From assembly GCF_011758655.1 (NCBI RefSeq), contig NZ_JAAMPA010000003.1, forward strand, positions 310,001 through 374,000: a stretch of DNA of 64,000 nucleotides, read 5' to 3'. The translations under genes were made by a program, and so were the position numbers. Source of the stretch: Modestobacter marinus. Lineage in GTDB: Bacteria; Actinomycetota; Actinomycetes; Mycobacteriales; Geodermatophilaceae. The notes beneath the pieces were generated by a model. It was not told the DNA's origin and ran no database searches. It was given only the letters and a program-made list of their open reading frames with translations. Positions 8,800 through 18,896 of the stretch are shown here, piece after piece. The first letter of the stretch is position 1, and each line of letters begins with the position of its first letter.

Positions 8800-9405
8800 T
8801 CAGTGGAGCGGGCGGCCCAGGGCGTCGGCCACCGCGGCGGGGTCACGCACCCACACGGTGAACGCCTTCGGGGTCTCGCCGTCGGGGTCCAGGTGCCGGA
8901 CGCTGAGCCGGCTGCGGCCCGGCCACCAGCCGCCCCGCCGCTTGGCCTTCGGCCAGTCGGCCGGCGGCCCACCCGGCACCACCTCGCGGACCAGGACCAG
9001 CGGGACGACGCCGAAGGACGACGTCTGCCGCAGCCCGGCGATCTCGGTGGAGACCGCGAAGTCGGAGACGGTGAACCGGCCGGTCGACACGACCACCACC
9101 AGCAGGCCCAGGCCCAGGGCGATCGGCGCCTCCGCGGCGGCGGCGGCACCGCCGTCCCGTGAGCCCAGGAACCCCAGCCAGGCTGCGACGGCGACCACGG
9201 TCAGCGTGACCACCAGCGGCGAGGCCGGGTCGTACTGCCAGTACCGCAGCGGCCGCGGGGTCACCGTGACGTGCCGCTTGGGCCCGCGACGCGCGAAGTA
9301 GCCGTAGCTGGTGACCTGGTCGATGTGCCGTTCACGGTCCCGGGCCGCCTGCACGATGAGGGGCTCGCTGTTGTCGCGTCGGGACCGGGGTGGCATGCCG
9401 GCCAT
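8800..9405 (-). CDS. Membrane protein, possibly DUF3093-like
   Basis: 201 residues from ATG 9405 (or 198 from ATG 9396). A basic N-terminus (about 50 residues) leads to two hydrophobic segments, around residues 62-82 and 92-110, that form a membrane hairpin. A cytoplasmic beta-rich tail of about 90 residues follows (FTVSDFAVSTEIAGL, FTVWVRDPAAVADALGRPL). The layout resembles actinobacterial DUF3093 or bacterial PH-like membrane proteins, but the family is not certain. It is transcribed toward the response regulator and away from era. Confidence 0.6.
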   Translation of the reverse strand: MAGMPPRSRRDNSEPLIVQAARDRERHIDQVTSYGYFARRGPKRHVTVTPRPLRYWQYDPASPLVVTLTVVAVAAWLGFLGSRDGGAAAAAEAPIALGLGLLVVVVSTGRFTVSDFAVSTEIAGLRQTSSFGVVPLVLVREVVPGGPPADWPKAKRRGGWWPGRSRLSVRHLDPDGETPKAFTVWVRDPAAVADALGRPLH

Positions 9406-9471
9406 GATCCCAGGGCGCCCCCCGCCCCGGCCGCGGCAGTTCCGTCGGTGCGCAGTGGGAGACTGGACGGC

Positions 9472-10389
9472 GTGACCTCCTCCGATCAGCCGCCGTACCG
9501 CAGCGGCTTCGCCTGCCTGGTCGGCCGGCCCAACGCGGGCAAGACCACGCTGACGAACGCCCTGGTCGGCGAGAAGGTCGGCATCGTCAGCAACCGGCCG
9601 CAGACCACCCGGCACGCCATCCGCGGGGTGGTGCACCGGCCGGCCGGCCAGCTCGTGCTCGTCGACACCCCGGGGTTGCACAAGCCCAAGAGCCTGCTCG
9701 GCCGGCGGCTCAACGACGTCGTCCGCGACACCCTGTCCGAGGTCGACGTCATCGTCTTCTGCATCCCCGCCGACCAGCCCGTCGGCACCGGCGACGCGTT
9801 CATCGCCCGGCAGCTCCGGGAGGTCTCCACGCCGATCGTGCTGGTGGTGACCAAGACCGACGCGGCGAGCAAGAAGGCCGTCACCGAGCAGCTCGTGGCG
9901 GCCAGCAAGCTGGTCGACGCGCGCGAGATCGTGCCGGTCAGCGCGGTGGCCGGTGACCAGGTCACCCTGCTGGAGGACCTGTTGATCGGCCTGCTCCCCG
10001 AGGGCCCGCAGATGTACCCCGACGAGCAGACCACCGACGAGGACGTCGAGCGGCAGATCGCCGAGCTGGTGCGCGAGGCCGCCCTGGAGAAGGTGCGCCA
10101 GGAAGTGCCGCACTCCCTCGCGGTCACCGTGGAGGAGATGCACCGCAAGCCCGACCCCCGCGACCCCGACGCGGTCTTCACCGAGATCCACGCCCTGCTG
10201 CACGTCGAGCGCCCCAGCCAGAAGCCGATGCTGCTGGGCAAGGGCGGGCAGACGATCAAGGCGATCGGCAGCGAGGCCCGGGTCGGCCTGGAGACGCTGC
10301 TCGGCGGCCGGGTGCACCTGGCGCTGCACGTCACCGTGCTGGGCGAGTGGCAGGACGACCCGAAGAAGCTCAACCGGCTCGGTTACTGA
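9472..10389 (+). CDS. era: GTPase Era
   Basis: 305-residue ribosome-assembly GTPase. G1 GRPNAGKTT, G3 DTPG and G4 TKTD are intact. The C-terminal KH domain has LLGKGGQTIKAIGSEAR and binds the 3' end of 16S rRNA. GTG 9472 starts the family-typical N-terminus (YRSGFACLVGRPN). The gene is followed after 19 nt by recO, as in Rv2364c-Rv2362c. Confidence 0.96.
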   Translation: MTSSDQPPYRSGFACLVGRPNAGKTTLTNALVGEKVGIVSNRPQTTRHAIRGVVHRPAGQLVLVDTPGLHKPKSLLGRRLNDVVRDTLSEVDVIVFCIPADQPVGTGDAFIARQLREVSTPIVLVVTKTDAASKKAVTEQLVAASKLVDAREIVPVSAVAGDQVTLLEDLLIGLLPEGPQMYPDEQTTDEDVERQIAELVREAALEKVRQEVPHSLAVTVEEMHRKPDPRDPDAVFTEIHALLHVERPSQKPMLLGKGGQTIKAIGSEARVGLETLLGGRVHLALHVTVLGEWQDDPKKLNRLGY

Positions 10390-10408
10390 GGCGGCGGGTG
10401 CTGGACCG

Positions 10409-11155
10409 ATGAGCACGACCCCGCAGTCGCTCTACCGGGACGAGGGCATCGTGCTGCGCACCCAGAAGCTGGGTGAGGCCGACCGGATCGTCACCGTGCT
10501 GACCCGGCGCACCGGCAAGGTGCGCGCGGTGGCCAAGGGCGTGCGGCGCACCAAGAGCAAGTTCGGTGCCCGGCTGGAGCCGTTCAGCCACGTCGACCTG
10601 CAGCTCTACACCGGCCGCAACCTCGACATCGTCAGCCAGGCCGAGTCGATCCGGCCCTACGGCACCGAGATCGTCGGCGACTACCGCGCCTACACCGCCG
10701 GCACCGCCGTGCTGGAGACGGCCGACCGGCTGACGGTGGAGGAGAAGGAGCCGTCGCTGCGGATGTTCCTGCTGGTCGTCGGGGCGCTGCGCACCCTGGC
10801 CGAGGGGGTCAAGCCGGCCCCGCTGGTGCTCGACGCGTTCCTGCTCCGGGCCATGTCGGTGGCCGGCTGGGAGCCGGCGCTGGGCGACTGCGCCCGCTGC
10901 GGCGAGGCCGGCCCGCACCGGCACTTCTCCGTCCCGGCCGGGGGCACCGTCTGCCCGTCCTGCCGGCCCACCGGCTCGGCGATGCCCAGCCCGGTCACCA
11001 TCGAACTGCTGGAGGCGCTCTTGTCCGGCGACTGGGGGCGGGCCGAGGCCAGCCTCGGCACCAACCGGCGGGAGGGCAGCGGCCTGGTCGCGGCCCTGCT
11101 GCAGTGGCACCTGGAGCGCGGCCTGCGCTCCCTTCCGCTGGTGGACCGGACGTGA
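10409..11155 (+). CDS. recO: DNA repair protein RecO
   Basis: 248 residues. The N-terminal OB-fold begins [20 protein letters not shown]. The central helical part is followed by a zinc finger with CARCGEAG and CPSC (four Cys), typical of actinobacterial RecO. It mediates RecA loading in the RecFOR pathway. It lies between era and uppS, the usual order. Confidence 0.95.
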   Translation: MSTTPQSLYRDEGIVLRTQKLGEADRIVTVLTRRTGKVRAVAKGVRRTKSKFGARLEPFSHVDLQLYTGRNLDIVSQAESIRPYGTEIVGDYRAYTAGTAVLETADRLTVEEKEPSLRMFLLVVGALRTLAEGVKPAPLVLDAFLLRAMSVAGWEPALGDCARCGEAGPHRHFSVPAGGTVCPSCRPTGSAMPSPVTIELLEALLSGDWGRAEASLGTNRREGSGLVAALLQWHLERGLRSLPLVDRT

Positions 11156-11201
11156 GCGGAGGGCTTCGGGCGATGGGGCAGGTCGGGAGCGGACCGGTGA
11201 C

Positions 11202-11969
11202 GTGGTGAGGCGCGAGGTGAAGGCGCCGAACCCGCACCCCTCGGGCGCCACCCCGCCGGACATCCCGGCCGACAAGGTGCCGCACCACGTGGCGATCGTG
11301 ATGGACGGCAACGGCCGCTGGGCGAAGCAGCAGGGGCTGCCGCGCACCGCCGGGCACGAGGCGGGCGAGTCCTCGCTGTTCGACTGCGTCGAGGGCGCGA
11401 TCGAGCTGGGCATCGGGGCGATCAGCGCCTACGCGTTCTCCACCGAGAACTGGCGGCGCAGCCCCGAGGAGGTCCGCTTCCTGATGGGCTTCAACCGCGA
11501 CGTGATCCGCCGTCGCCGCGACGAGATGCACGAGCTCGGCGTGCGGGTGCGCTGGGCCGGGCGCCGTCCCAAGCTGTGGCGCTCCGTCATCAAGGAGCTC
11601 GAGGTCGCCGAGGAGCTCACCCAGGACAACGACGTCCTGACCCTCACCATGTGCGTGAACTACGGCGGCCGGGCCGAGATCGCCGACGCCGCCGCCGCGA
11701 TCGCCCGCGAGGTCGCCGCCGGCCGGATCAAGCCGGACAAGGTCACCGAGGAGACCGTCGCCCGGTTCCTCGACGAGCCGGACATGCCCGACGTCGACCT
11801 GTTCGTGCGCAGCTCCGGGGAGAACCGGACCAGCAACTTCCTGCTGTGGCAGGCCGCCTACGCCGAGCTCGTCTTCCTGGACACCCTGTGGCCGGACTTC
11901 GACCGCCGGCACCTGTGGCAGGCCTGCGAGGAGTACGCCTCCCGGCAGCGTCGGTTCGGCAGCGCCTGA
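11202..11969 (+). CDS. uppS: Isoprenyl (undecaprenyl/decaprenyl) diphosphate synthase
   Basis: 255-residue cis-prenyltransferase that makes the polyprenyl diphosphate carrier used in cell-wall synthesis. Conserved parts: [13 protein letters not shown] (catalytic Asp), FSTENWRR, and [19 protein letters not shown] near the C-terminus. GTG 11202 is followed by another GTG and a further in-frame GTG at 11217, so the exact start is uncertain by a few codons. Product chain length cannot be read from sequence; the mycobacterial counterpart Rv2361c makes decaprenyl diphosphate. Confidence 0.94.
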   Translation: MVRREVKAPNPHPSGATPPDIPADKVPHHVAIVMDGNGRWAKQQGLPRTAGHEAGESSLFDCVEGAIELGIGAISAYAFSTENWRRSPEEVRFLMGFNRDVIRRRRDEMHELGVRVRWAGRRPKLWRSVIKELEVAEELTQDNDVLTLTMCVNYGGRAEIADAAAAIAREVAAGRIKPDKVTEETVARFLDEPDMPDVDLFVRSSGENRTSNFLLWQAAYAELVFLDTLWPDFDRRHLWQACEEYASRQRRFGSA

Positions 11970-11973
11970 CAAA

Positions 11974-12029
11974 GGACCCCCTTGCCCCCCACTGCTCGCA
12001 GGCTCGCAGCGGGCCCCTGCAAGGGGGCC
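11974..12029. terminator. Strong palindromic element after uppS (repeat copy 2)
   Basis: GGACCCCCTTGC (11974-11985) pairs with GCAAGGGGGCC (12019-12029). The loop contains CTCGCAGGCTCGCAGCGGGC. It starts 4 nt after the uppS stop. The parts and their order match 6468-6521. It is probably a rho-independent-like terminator without a T tract, and a member of a dispersed repeat family. Immediately after it, a G-rich unit (GGGGCCGAGAGGGCGA) is repeated twice. Confidence 0.7.
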
Positions 12030-12067
12030 GAGAGGGCGAGGGGGCCGAGAGGGCGAGGGAGCCTCGT

Positions 12068-12418
12068 TCAGGCCGGGGCGGGGGGCTCCGTGCTGTGGCC
12101 GGCGTGGGCGAGGGCGTCCCGGACGATGTGGGCCACGTGCCCGTCGACCAGGCGGTAGTCGACCTCGCGGTGGCGGCGGACGCCGGTCACCAGGCCGGCG
12201 CCGCGGAGCACCCGCAGGTGCTGGGAGACCAGCGGCTGCGGGACGCCGAGGGCGTCGACGAGCTGGTGCACGCAGCGGGAGCCGTGCTCGTCGAGCAGGG
12301 TGACGATCGACATCCGAAGCGGGGAGGCGAGCGCGGCCAGCAGCTCGCTGGCGGCCTGGACGTCGGCGGGGACGCTCCGGGACCCGGGCCGCGGGGACGG
12401 GGTCACGGACGTGGACAT
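12068..12418 (-). CDS. ArsR/SmtB family metalloregulator
   Basis: 116 residues from ATG 12418. Winged-helix repressor: LLAALASPLRMSIVTLLDEHGSRCVHQLVDALGV, then the recognition region PQPLVSQHLRVLRGAGLV and the wing VRRHREVDYRLVD. His residues near the C-terminus (DGHVAHIV, AHAGH) could form a zinc alpha5 site, as in SmtB. In M. tuberculosis the same position holds smtB (Rv2358) followed by furB/zur; here no fur gene is present. It is transcribed divergently from the small monooxygenase-like gene at 12485. Confidence 0.85.
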   Translation of the reverse strand: MSTSVTPSPRPGSRSVPADVQAASELLAALASPLRMSIVTLLDEHGSRCVHQLVDALGVPQPLVSQHLRVLRGAGLVTGVRRHREVDYRLVDGHVAHIVRDALAHAGHSTEPPAPA

Positions 12419-12484
12419 GGCACCATGGTCCGAGCGCGTGAGAACGGTTGTCAACTCTTGCCGCAGGGAAGGGGGAGGTGCCCG
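12419..12484. promoter_or_regulatory. Divergent promoter region with GTTGTCAAC dyad
   Basis: 66 bp between the divergent arsR and monooxygenase-like genes. GTTGTCAAC (12447-12455) is a 4+1+4 palindrome within the AT-richest part. It is a plausible operator for the ArsR protein on both genes. GGGGGAGG at about 12470 is the ribosome site of the plus-strand gene. Confidence 0.4.
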
Positions 12485-12760
12485 GTGTTCGCCGTGACCC
12501 GCCTGCGCGTCCCGGCCGCCGACGTGCCCGCCTTCCTCACCTCCGCCGCTGAGCTGCTCGCCGCGCTGCGGGCCCGCCCCGGTTTCCTCGGCGGCGAGCT
12601 CGGCCGGTCCGCCGACGACCCGCAGCTGTTCGCCCTCTGCACCCGGTGGGACGGCGTCGGCGCCTACCGCCGCGGTCTGTCCGCGCCCGAGGTGAAGATC
12701 GCCGGGGCGCCGGTGTGGGTGCACGCCCTCGACGAGCCCGGCGCGTACCTCACCGACTGA
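12485..12760 (+). CDS. Small ABM-like (antibiotic biosynthesis monooxygenase fold) protein
   Basis: 91 residues from GTG 12485, with GGGGGAGG just upstream. The pattern FAVTRLRVPAADVPAFLTSAA, RPGFLGGELGRS and FALCTRWDGVGAYRRGL matches small dimeric alpha/beta-barrel proteins of the ABM superfamily. These act as cofactor-free oxygenases or have unknown roles. Members of this type sit beside glyS in several actinobacteria. The substrate is unknown. Confidence 0.65.
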   Translation: MFAVTRLRVPAADVPAFLTSAAELLAALRARPGFLGGELGRSADDPQLFALCTRWDGVGAYRRGLSAPEVKIAGAPVWVHALDEPGAYLTD

Positions 12761-12763
12761 GGA

Positions 12764-14737
12764 TCAGGGCAGCTCGAAGCGGGAGACCAGACCGCGCAGC
12801 TCCTCGGTGATCGCGGCCAGCGCCACCGCGGTCTCCCTGGTCGACTCGGTGGAGTCGGCGGTGGACCGGGCGGCCTCGGTCACCGAGCGGACGTTCGCGC
12901 TGACGCCGTCGGTGCCGCTGGCGGCCTCGGCGACGTTGCGGCTCATCTCCGCCGTCGTCGCGCTCTGCTCCTCCACCGCCGAGGCGATGGTCTGCTGGAA
13001 GTCGTTGACCTGCTCGACCACCGCGGCGATCCCGGCGATGGACTCCGCGGCGCCGGCGGTGTCGGCCTGGATCGCCTCCACCCGCCGGACGATGTCCTCG
13101 GTGGCCCGCTGGGTCTCCTGGGCCAGCTCCTTCACCTCGTTGGCGACGACGGCGAACCCCTTGCCGGCCTCCCCGGCGCGCGCGGCCTCGATCGTCGCGT
13201 TCAGCGCGAGGAGGTTGGTCTGCTCGGCGATCGAGGTGATCGCGCCGACCACGTCACCGATCTGCCGGGAGGACTCACCGAGCCGGGCGACCATCGCGGT
13301 CGTCTCCTGGGCGGCGGCCATCGCCGAGGCGCCCACCCGGGCGGCCTCCGTCGTGGAGTGCGCGATCTCCCGGATCGACGCGCCCATCTCCTCGGCGCCC
13401 GCGGCGACGGTGCGCACGTTGTCGCTGACCGCCTCGGTCGCGGCCCGCGCCGTCCCGGCCACCGCGGTGCCGCGCGCGGCGTCCCGGGCGACGTCCTCGG
13501 AGAGCCCGCGCAGCCGGACCGAGGCGCCGGACAGGTCACCGGTCCGGTCGCGCACGGCGCCCAGCGCTCCGCCCATGTTCTCCAGCGACCGGTTGAGCGC
13601 GACCGCCAGCGTGCGCACCTCGTCGGTGCCCGACTCCGGCAGCCGTGGCCGCAGGTCGCCCGCGGCGACCAGCTCGAGCGCGTCGACCGCCCGGTCCAGC
13701 GGCCGGGTGAGCGCGCGGGCCACCAGCAGCGCGAGGACGGCGACCGCGGCGGCGACGAGCACGGCCACCAGCAGCACGGCCCGCAGCAGCGAGGACGCCG
13801 GCGCGACCGCGTCCCCGAGGTCCTCGCTGAGGACGACACCCCACCCGTAGCCGGCGAACCCGAGCGCACCTTGCGACGCCGACCAGCCACGGACCTGCTC
13901 CGCCTCCTGCCCGGTGCCGTCACCGAGGTCGTCGGTGCCGTGGCCGGACTGCCCGGCGACCAGCGCGGTGGCGGCGGGGGAGTCGGCCCCGGCCAGGTCC
14001 AGGCCATCGTCGGCACCGGGCCCGACCAGGACGACGCCGTCACTGCGCAGCAGCTGGGCGGTCACGTCCAGGCCGCGGGTGGCGAGCCCGGCGACCTGCT
14101 CGTCCATGATCTGCCCGATCACCCGCGGCACCGACGCCCAGTTCACCCAGAGCCGCTGCACGCTGCCGTCGGGCCCGTACACCGGGGCGGCGAACACCAG
14201 GGTGGCGTCGTCCCGGCCGGTGGCCGCGCTGACCAGCGGGTCGACCTCGGGGTCCTGGACGTACGTCTGCCCGGGGGACAGCGCCAGGGCCTGCGCAAAC
14301 CACGGCCGGGTGGAGAGGTCGGCCGACGCCCAGGCGGCCGGGTCGACCGGCTCGCCGTCGCCGGTGACGCTGTTGCCGGCGACCACCCGGCCAGTCGGGT
14401 CGACCACCAGCAGCAGGTCGTAGATCACGTAGTTCGTGCTGTAGAAGTCCGCGGCCTCGGCGACCGTGGCCGCGCCGGCGGCGGCGTCGGGGTTGAAGGC
14501 GAAGGCCTGCACGTCGCCGTACCGCTCGAAGAGGTTGCGGTCGATCTTGTCGATCGTCGACCGTGCCTCGCTCTGCAGCAGCTCCCCGGAGTTGCGGACC
14601 CAGTCGCCCTCGCTCCGCTGCCAGGCGAAGACGCCCAGCCCGGCGAGCGGGATCGTCGAGCAGGCGAGCACGACCAGGACGAGCAGCGCCCGCAGGGAAC
14701 GCAGGCGCAGGGCGGTGGCCAGGCGGGTGCCGGTCAT
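12764..14737 (-). CDS. Transmembrane methyl-accepting chemotaxis protein with Cache sensor
   Basis: 657 residues from ATG 14737. Membrane segment 1 covers about residues 13-38. A periplasmic double-Cache-like sensor (about 40-315) includes [12 protein letters not shown]. Membrane segment 2 is about 318-345, followed by a HAMP linker and a long MCP domain whose hairpin tip ([18 protein letters not shown]) is near residue 505. It should sense small extracellular ligands and signal to CheA. No che genes are nearby. An in-frame extension upstream of 14737 reads into the next gene's antisense strand and was not used. Confidence 0.92.
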   Translation of the reverse strand: MTGTRLATALRLRSLRALLVLVVLACSTIPLAGLGVFAWQRSEGDWVRNSGELLQSEARSTIDKIDRNLFERYGDVQAFAFNPDAAAGAATVAEAADFYSTNYVIYDLLLVVDPTGRVVAGNSVTGDGEPVDPAAWASADLSTRPWFAQALALSPGQTYVQDPEVDPLVSAATGRDDATLVFAAPVYGPDGSVQRLWVNWASVPRVIGQIMDEQVAGLATRGLDVTAQLLRSDGVVLVGPGADDGLDLAGADSPAATALVAGQSGHGTDDLGDGTGQEAEQVRGWSASQGALGFAGYGWGVVLSEDLGDAVAPASSLLRAVLLVAVLVAAAVAVLALLVARALTRPLDRAVDALELVAAGDLRPRLPESGTDEVRTLAVALNRSLENMGGALGAVRDRTGDLSGASVRLRGLSEDVARDAARGTAVAGTARAATEAVSDNVRTVAAGAEEMGASIREIAHSTTEAARVGASAMAAAQETTAMVARLGESSRQIGDVVGAITSIAEQTNLLALNATIEAARAGEAGKGFAVVANEVKELAQETQRATEDIVRRVEAIQADTAGAAESIAGIAAVVEQVNDFQQTIASAVEEQSATTAEMSRNVAEAASGTDGVSANVRSVTEAARSTADSTESTRETAVALAAITEELRGLVSRFELP

Positions 14738-14869
14738 GGGTGGCCTCTCGGAGCGCGCTCCGCCCGCGGAGGTCGCGCGCGTGGGGGCGTCCCCTCGATC
14801 GGCAGTGTGCGACCGACCTGTGACCACCGGCGGTGAATAGCCCGTTCGGCGCCGGGGCAGGACTGCGCG

Positions 14870-15304
14870 GTGGACGTGCGCGCGGCAGAAGAGACGACCG
14901 GGTTCCCCAGTTCCTTCCTCGCGGAGGAGCTGCTGCGGGACTACGTGAACCTGTTCATCCGGCTGGTCGAGGCCGCCGGGGCGATCGTGATCTTCGTCGG
15001 CGCGGTCATCGCGGCGGTCCAGTTCGTCCGCGCGGCGGTGCGGGGCCGGCACCGCGAGGAGTTCGTCCGGGTCCGGTTGGGGCTGGCCCGCTACCTGCTG
15101 CTCGGCCTGGAGTTCCAGCTGGCCAGCGACGTCCTGCGCACCGCCATCGCGCCGTCCTTCGCCGAGATCGGCAAGCTCGCCGCGATCGCGGCCATCCGGA
15201 CCGCGCTGAACTACTTCCTGGGCAAGGAGATCGCCGAGGAACGGGCCGAGGTCGAGCAGGACGACGACAGCGAGGGCGAGCGCACCGGTCGGGGCCGGTC
15301 GTGA
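14870..15304 (+). CDS. DUF1622 family membrane protein
   Basis: 144 residues, GTG start. Two hydrophobic segments (about residues 29-55 and 68-90) surround [31 protein letters not shown], the signature stretch of DUF1622 proteins. The C-terminus is acidic. Function unknown. It is divergent from the chemotaxis gene and 7 nt before another small membrane protein, so the pair is probably an operon. Confidence 0.8.
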   Translation: MDVRAAEETTGFPSSFLAEELLRDYVNLFIRLVEAAGAIVIFVGAVIAAVQFVRAAVRGRHREEFVRVRLGLARYLLLGLEFQLASDVLRTAIAPSFAEIGKLAAIAAIRTALNYFLGKEIAEERAEVEQDDDSEGERTGRGRS

Positions 15305-15311
15305 ACGGGAC

Positions 15312-15575
15312 ATGAGCGCCGTCCTGCAGACCGCCGCGCTGCTGGTGACCGCGCTCGGGCTGGTCGCCGGCCTGGTCACGCTGCTGCGCCTGCGCGACGT
15401 CCGGCTGGCGCTGGGCGTCCTGCTGGACTTCCTGGTCGGCGCCGGCCTGTTACGGCTCGCCGACGACGTCACCGTGCTCGGCCTGGTCACAGTCGTGCTG
15501 GTGATCGCCGTCCGGAAGCTGGTGATGCGCGCACTGCAGGCCGACCAGCGGGTGCCGGCCGCCGCCGGCGGTTGA
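15312..15575 (+). CDS. Small membrane protein
   Basis: 87 residues with about three hydrophobic segments ([56 protein letters not shown]). DUF1622 proteins are often followed by such a protein. No recognised domain. Confidence 0.7.
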   Translation: MSAVLQTAALLVTALGLVAGLVTLLRLRDVRLALGVLLDFLVGAGLLRLADDVTVLGLVTVVLVIAVRKLVMRALQADQRVPAAAGG

Positions 15576-15607
15576 CGCCCGTGGCCGGACCTCGGCCCGC
15601 CGGCGGC

Positions 15608-15613
15608 TAACGT
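15608..15613 (+). promoter_or_regulatory. Putative -10 box of glyS
   Basis: TAACGT about 41 nt upstream of the GTG at 15655. No convincing -35 at normal spacing. The leader of about 35 nt carries the ribosome site GGAG just before the start. Confidence 0.35.
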
Positions 15614-15654
15614 TGAGGGGATCACCCGCCGACCGCCAGCCGGATGGAGCCTCC

Positions 15655-17067
<1,413 letters not shown>

Positions 17068-17077
17068 CCGGGCACCT

Positions 17078-17155
17078 CGGGCTCCTCGCCGAGATCGGGC
17101 TGGTGGCTGTCTCCTCCTGGAGGAAGCAGCCACCAGCCCGATCTCGAGGAGCCCG
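17078..17155. terminator. Very long near-perfect hairpin after glyS
   Basis: The inner arm GAGATCGGGCTGGTGGCTG (17091-17109) is the exact complement of 17127-17145. Outer arms CGGGCTCCTC and GAGGAGCCCG extend the stem with a 3-nt bulge (GCC), and TCCTCC/GGAGGA lies in the loop. The whole 78 bp is almost one palindrome. It starts 10 nt after the glyS stop and ends 44 nt before dus. It is a likely terminator, but far longer than needed for one. Confidence 0.75.
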
Positions 17156-17186
17156 GCCGTGAGCCGGGGCACACAGCGAGGCCACC

Positions 17187-17192
17187 TACCCT
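17187..17192 (+). promoter_or_regulatory. Putative leaderless -10 of dus
   Basis: TACCCT ends 7 nt before the GTG at 17200, with no Shine-Dalgarno sequence between them. Confidence 0.45.
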
Positions 17193-17199
17193 GGACGGC

Positions 17200-18357
17200 G
17201 TGACCAGCACTCTCGAGCGCACGGCGGCGCTGCCCGCGTTGCAGCTCGGCGGGCTGACCGTCGACCCCGCGGTGGTGCTCGCGCCGATGGCCGGGATCAC
17301 CAACCCGGCGTTCCGCACGCTGTGCCGGGAGTTCGGTGCGGGCCTCTACGTGTGCGAGATGATCACCACCCGGGCGCTGGTCGAGCGGAACGCCAAGACG
17401 CTGAAGATGGTGCAGGCCGCCCCGGGCGAGGCCGACGCGTTCAGCGTCCAGCTCTACGGGGTCGACCCGGCCACCGTGGGGCGCGCGGTGGAGATGCTCG
17501 TCGACGAGCAGGTCGCCGGCACCCGCCCGGCGCACATCGACCTGAACTTCGGTTGCCCGGTGCCCAAGGTGACCCGCAAGGGCGGCGGATCGGCGCTGCC
17601 CTGGCGCCGCCGGCTGTTCGGCAACATCGTGCGGGCCGCGGTGCAGGCTGCCGGCGACGTCCCGGTGACGGTCAAGACGCGGGTCGGCATCGACGCCGAG
17701 CACGTCACCTACCTGGACGCCGGCCGGATCGCGCAGGACGAGGGCGCCGCGGCGATCACGCTGCACGGGCGCACCGCCGACCAGCTCTACAGCGGCACCG
17801 CCGACTGGTCGCACATCACCCGGCTGGTCCAGACCGTGGACATCCCGGTGCTGGGCAACGGCGACCTGTGGGAGGCCGACGACGCGCTGCGGATGGTCGC
17901 CGAGACCGGCTGTGCCGGCGTCGTCGTGGGCCGGGGCTGCCTGGGCCGCCCGTGGCTCTTCGGCGACCTGGCCACCGCCTTCGCCGGCTCGCCGCACCGC
18001 ACCATGCCCACCTTCCGGCAGGTCGCCGAGGTCATGCACCGCCACGCCACCCTGCTGGCCGCCGACCAGGGAGAGGTGCACGGCTGCAGCGACTTCCGCA
18101 AGCACGTCGCCTGGTACCTGAAGGGCTTCTCCGTCGGGTCGGACGTGCGGCGGGCCCTGGCGATGGTCTCCGGGCTCGACGAGCTGGCCGACCTGCTCGA
18201 CCAGATCCCCGACCAGCCGTACCCCGAGGGCGTGCTCGGTGCTCCGCGCGGGCGCACCACCCCGCCGCGGCCGGTCGCCCTCCCCGAGGGTTGGCTGGCC
18301 GACCGCGACGACCCCCGGCCGCCGGCCGGGGCCGAGCTACTGGTCAGCGGCGGATGA
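17200..18357 (+). CDS. dusB: tRNA-dihydrouridine synthase (DusB-like)
   Basis: 385-residue flavoenzyme reducing uridine to dihydrouridine in the tRNA D-loop. Conserved parts: VLAPMAGITNPAFRTLCREFGAG, DLNFGCPVPKVTRKGGGSAL (catalytic Cys in GCP), VKTRVGIDA, ITLHGRTADQLYSG, and the FMN phosphate site VVVGRGCLGRPWLF. The RNA-binding helical domain follows. Length is slightly above the family norm owing to a Pro-rich tail. The symbol follows general similarity; the exact Dus subtype is not proved. Confidence 0.92.
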   Translation: MTSTLERTAALPALQLGGLTVDPAVVLAPMAGITNPAFRTLCREFGAGLYVCEMITTRALVERNAKTLKMVQAAPGEADAFSVQLYGVDPATVGRAVEMLVDEQVAGTRPAHIDLNFGCPVPKVTRKGGGSALPWRRRLFGNIVRAAVQAAGDVPVTVKTRVGIDAEHVTYLDAGRIAQDEGAAAITLHGRTADQLYSGTADWSHITRLVQTVDIPVLGNGDLWEADDALRMVAETGCAGVVVGRGCLGRPWLFGDLATAFAGSPHRTMPTFRQVAEVMHRHATLLAADQGEVHGCSDFRKHVAWYLKGFSVGSDVRRALAMVSGLDELADLLDQIPDQPYPEGVLGAPRGRTTPPRPVALPEGWLADRDDPRPPAGAELLVSGG

Positions 18358-18379
18358 GCACCACGACAGGAGCGCAGCG

Positions 18380-18838
18380 GTGACCCAGGGTCCCTTCCTC
18401 TACGACGACGACCCGGCGCCGCTGCACACCGGCACCCCGCGGAACCGCAACGGGCTGATCCTGGCGCTGCTGGGCGGGACGGCGTTGTTCGCCGTCGTCA
18501 TGGTGGTCGTGATGACCCTGTTCAAGGGCTCCGGTGAGGACCAGGCGCGCGAGGTGGCCGGGGTGTTCACCGCCGCGCTGAGCCAGGGCGACCTGGAGAC
18601 CGCCTACGGCCTGGTCTGCGACGACGTCCGCGCCACGGTGCTCCCCGACGACCTGGCCGCCGAGTACCTGCAGCCGGGGACGCCGGAGGTGATCGGGGCA
18701 CGTGCCGGTGAGGTGGACGGCGAGCCGGCGCAGTTCGTCGACGTCCGCTGGGACGACGACGGCGCGGTCACCTCGACCCAGCTGACGGTCGTGCCCGAGG
18801 GCGGCACGAAGGTCTGCGGGACCAGCGCCGCGGGGTGA
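18380..18838 (+). CDS. Membrane-anchored protein of unknown function
   Basis: 152 residues from GTG 18380, with AGGAG upstream. A short cytoplasmic N-terminus is followed by one membrane segment (about residues 26-49) and an outside domain of about 100 residues. That domain starts EDQAREVAGVFTAALSQGDLETAYGLVCDDVRA, a pattern seen in DUF4878/NTF2-like lipoprotein-type domains. It lies 22 nt after dus. Function unknown. Confidence 0.7.
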   Translation: MTQGPFLYDDDPAPLHTGTPRNRNGLILALLGGTALFAVVMVVVMTLFKGSGEDQAREVAGVFTAALSQGDLETAYGLVCDDVRATVLPDDLAAEYLQPGTPEVIGARAGEVDGEPAQFVDVRWDDDGAVTSTQLTVVPEGGTKVCGTSAAG

Positions 18839-18896
18839 GCGGCACACCGTCCCCAGGGGTCCCGCCGGTGTCGGCCGGCCGTGGTACCCATGACGG

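Noticed and set aside
14738-15625. N-terminal extension of the Cache chemotaxis protein by about 296 codons
   Set aside because: It is antisense to the DUF1622 and small membrane protein genes; the ATG at 14737 gives a normal membrane segment at the N-terminus.
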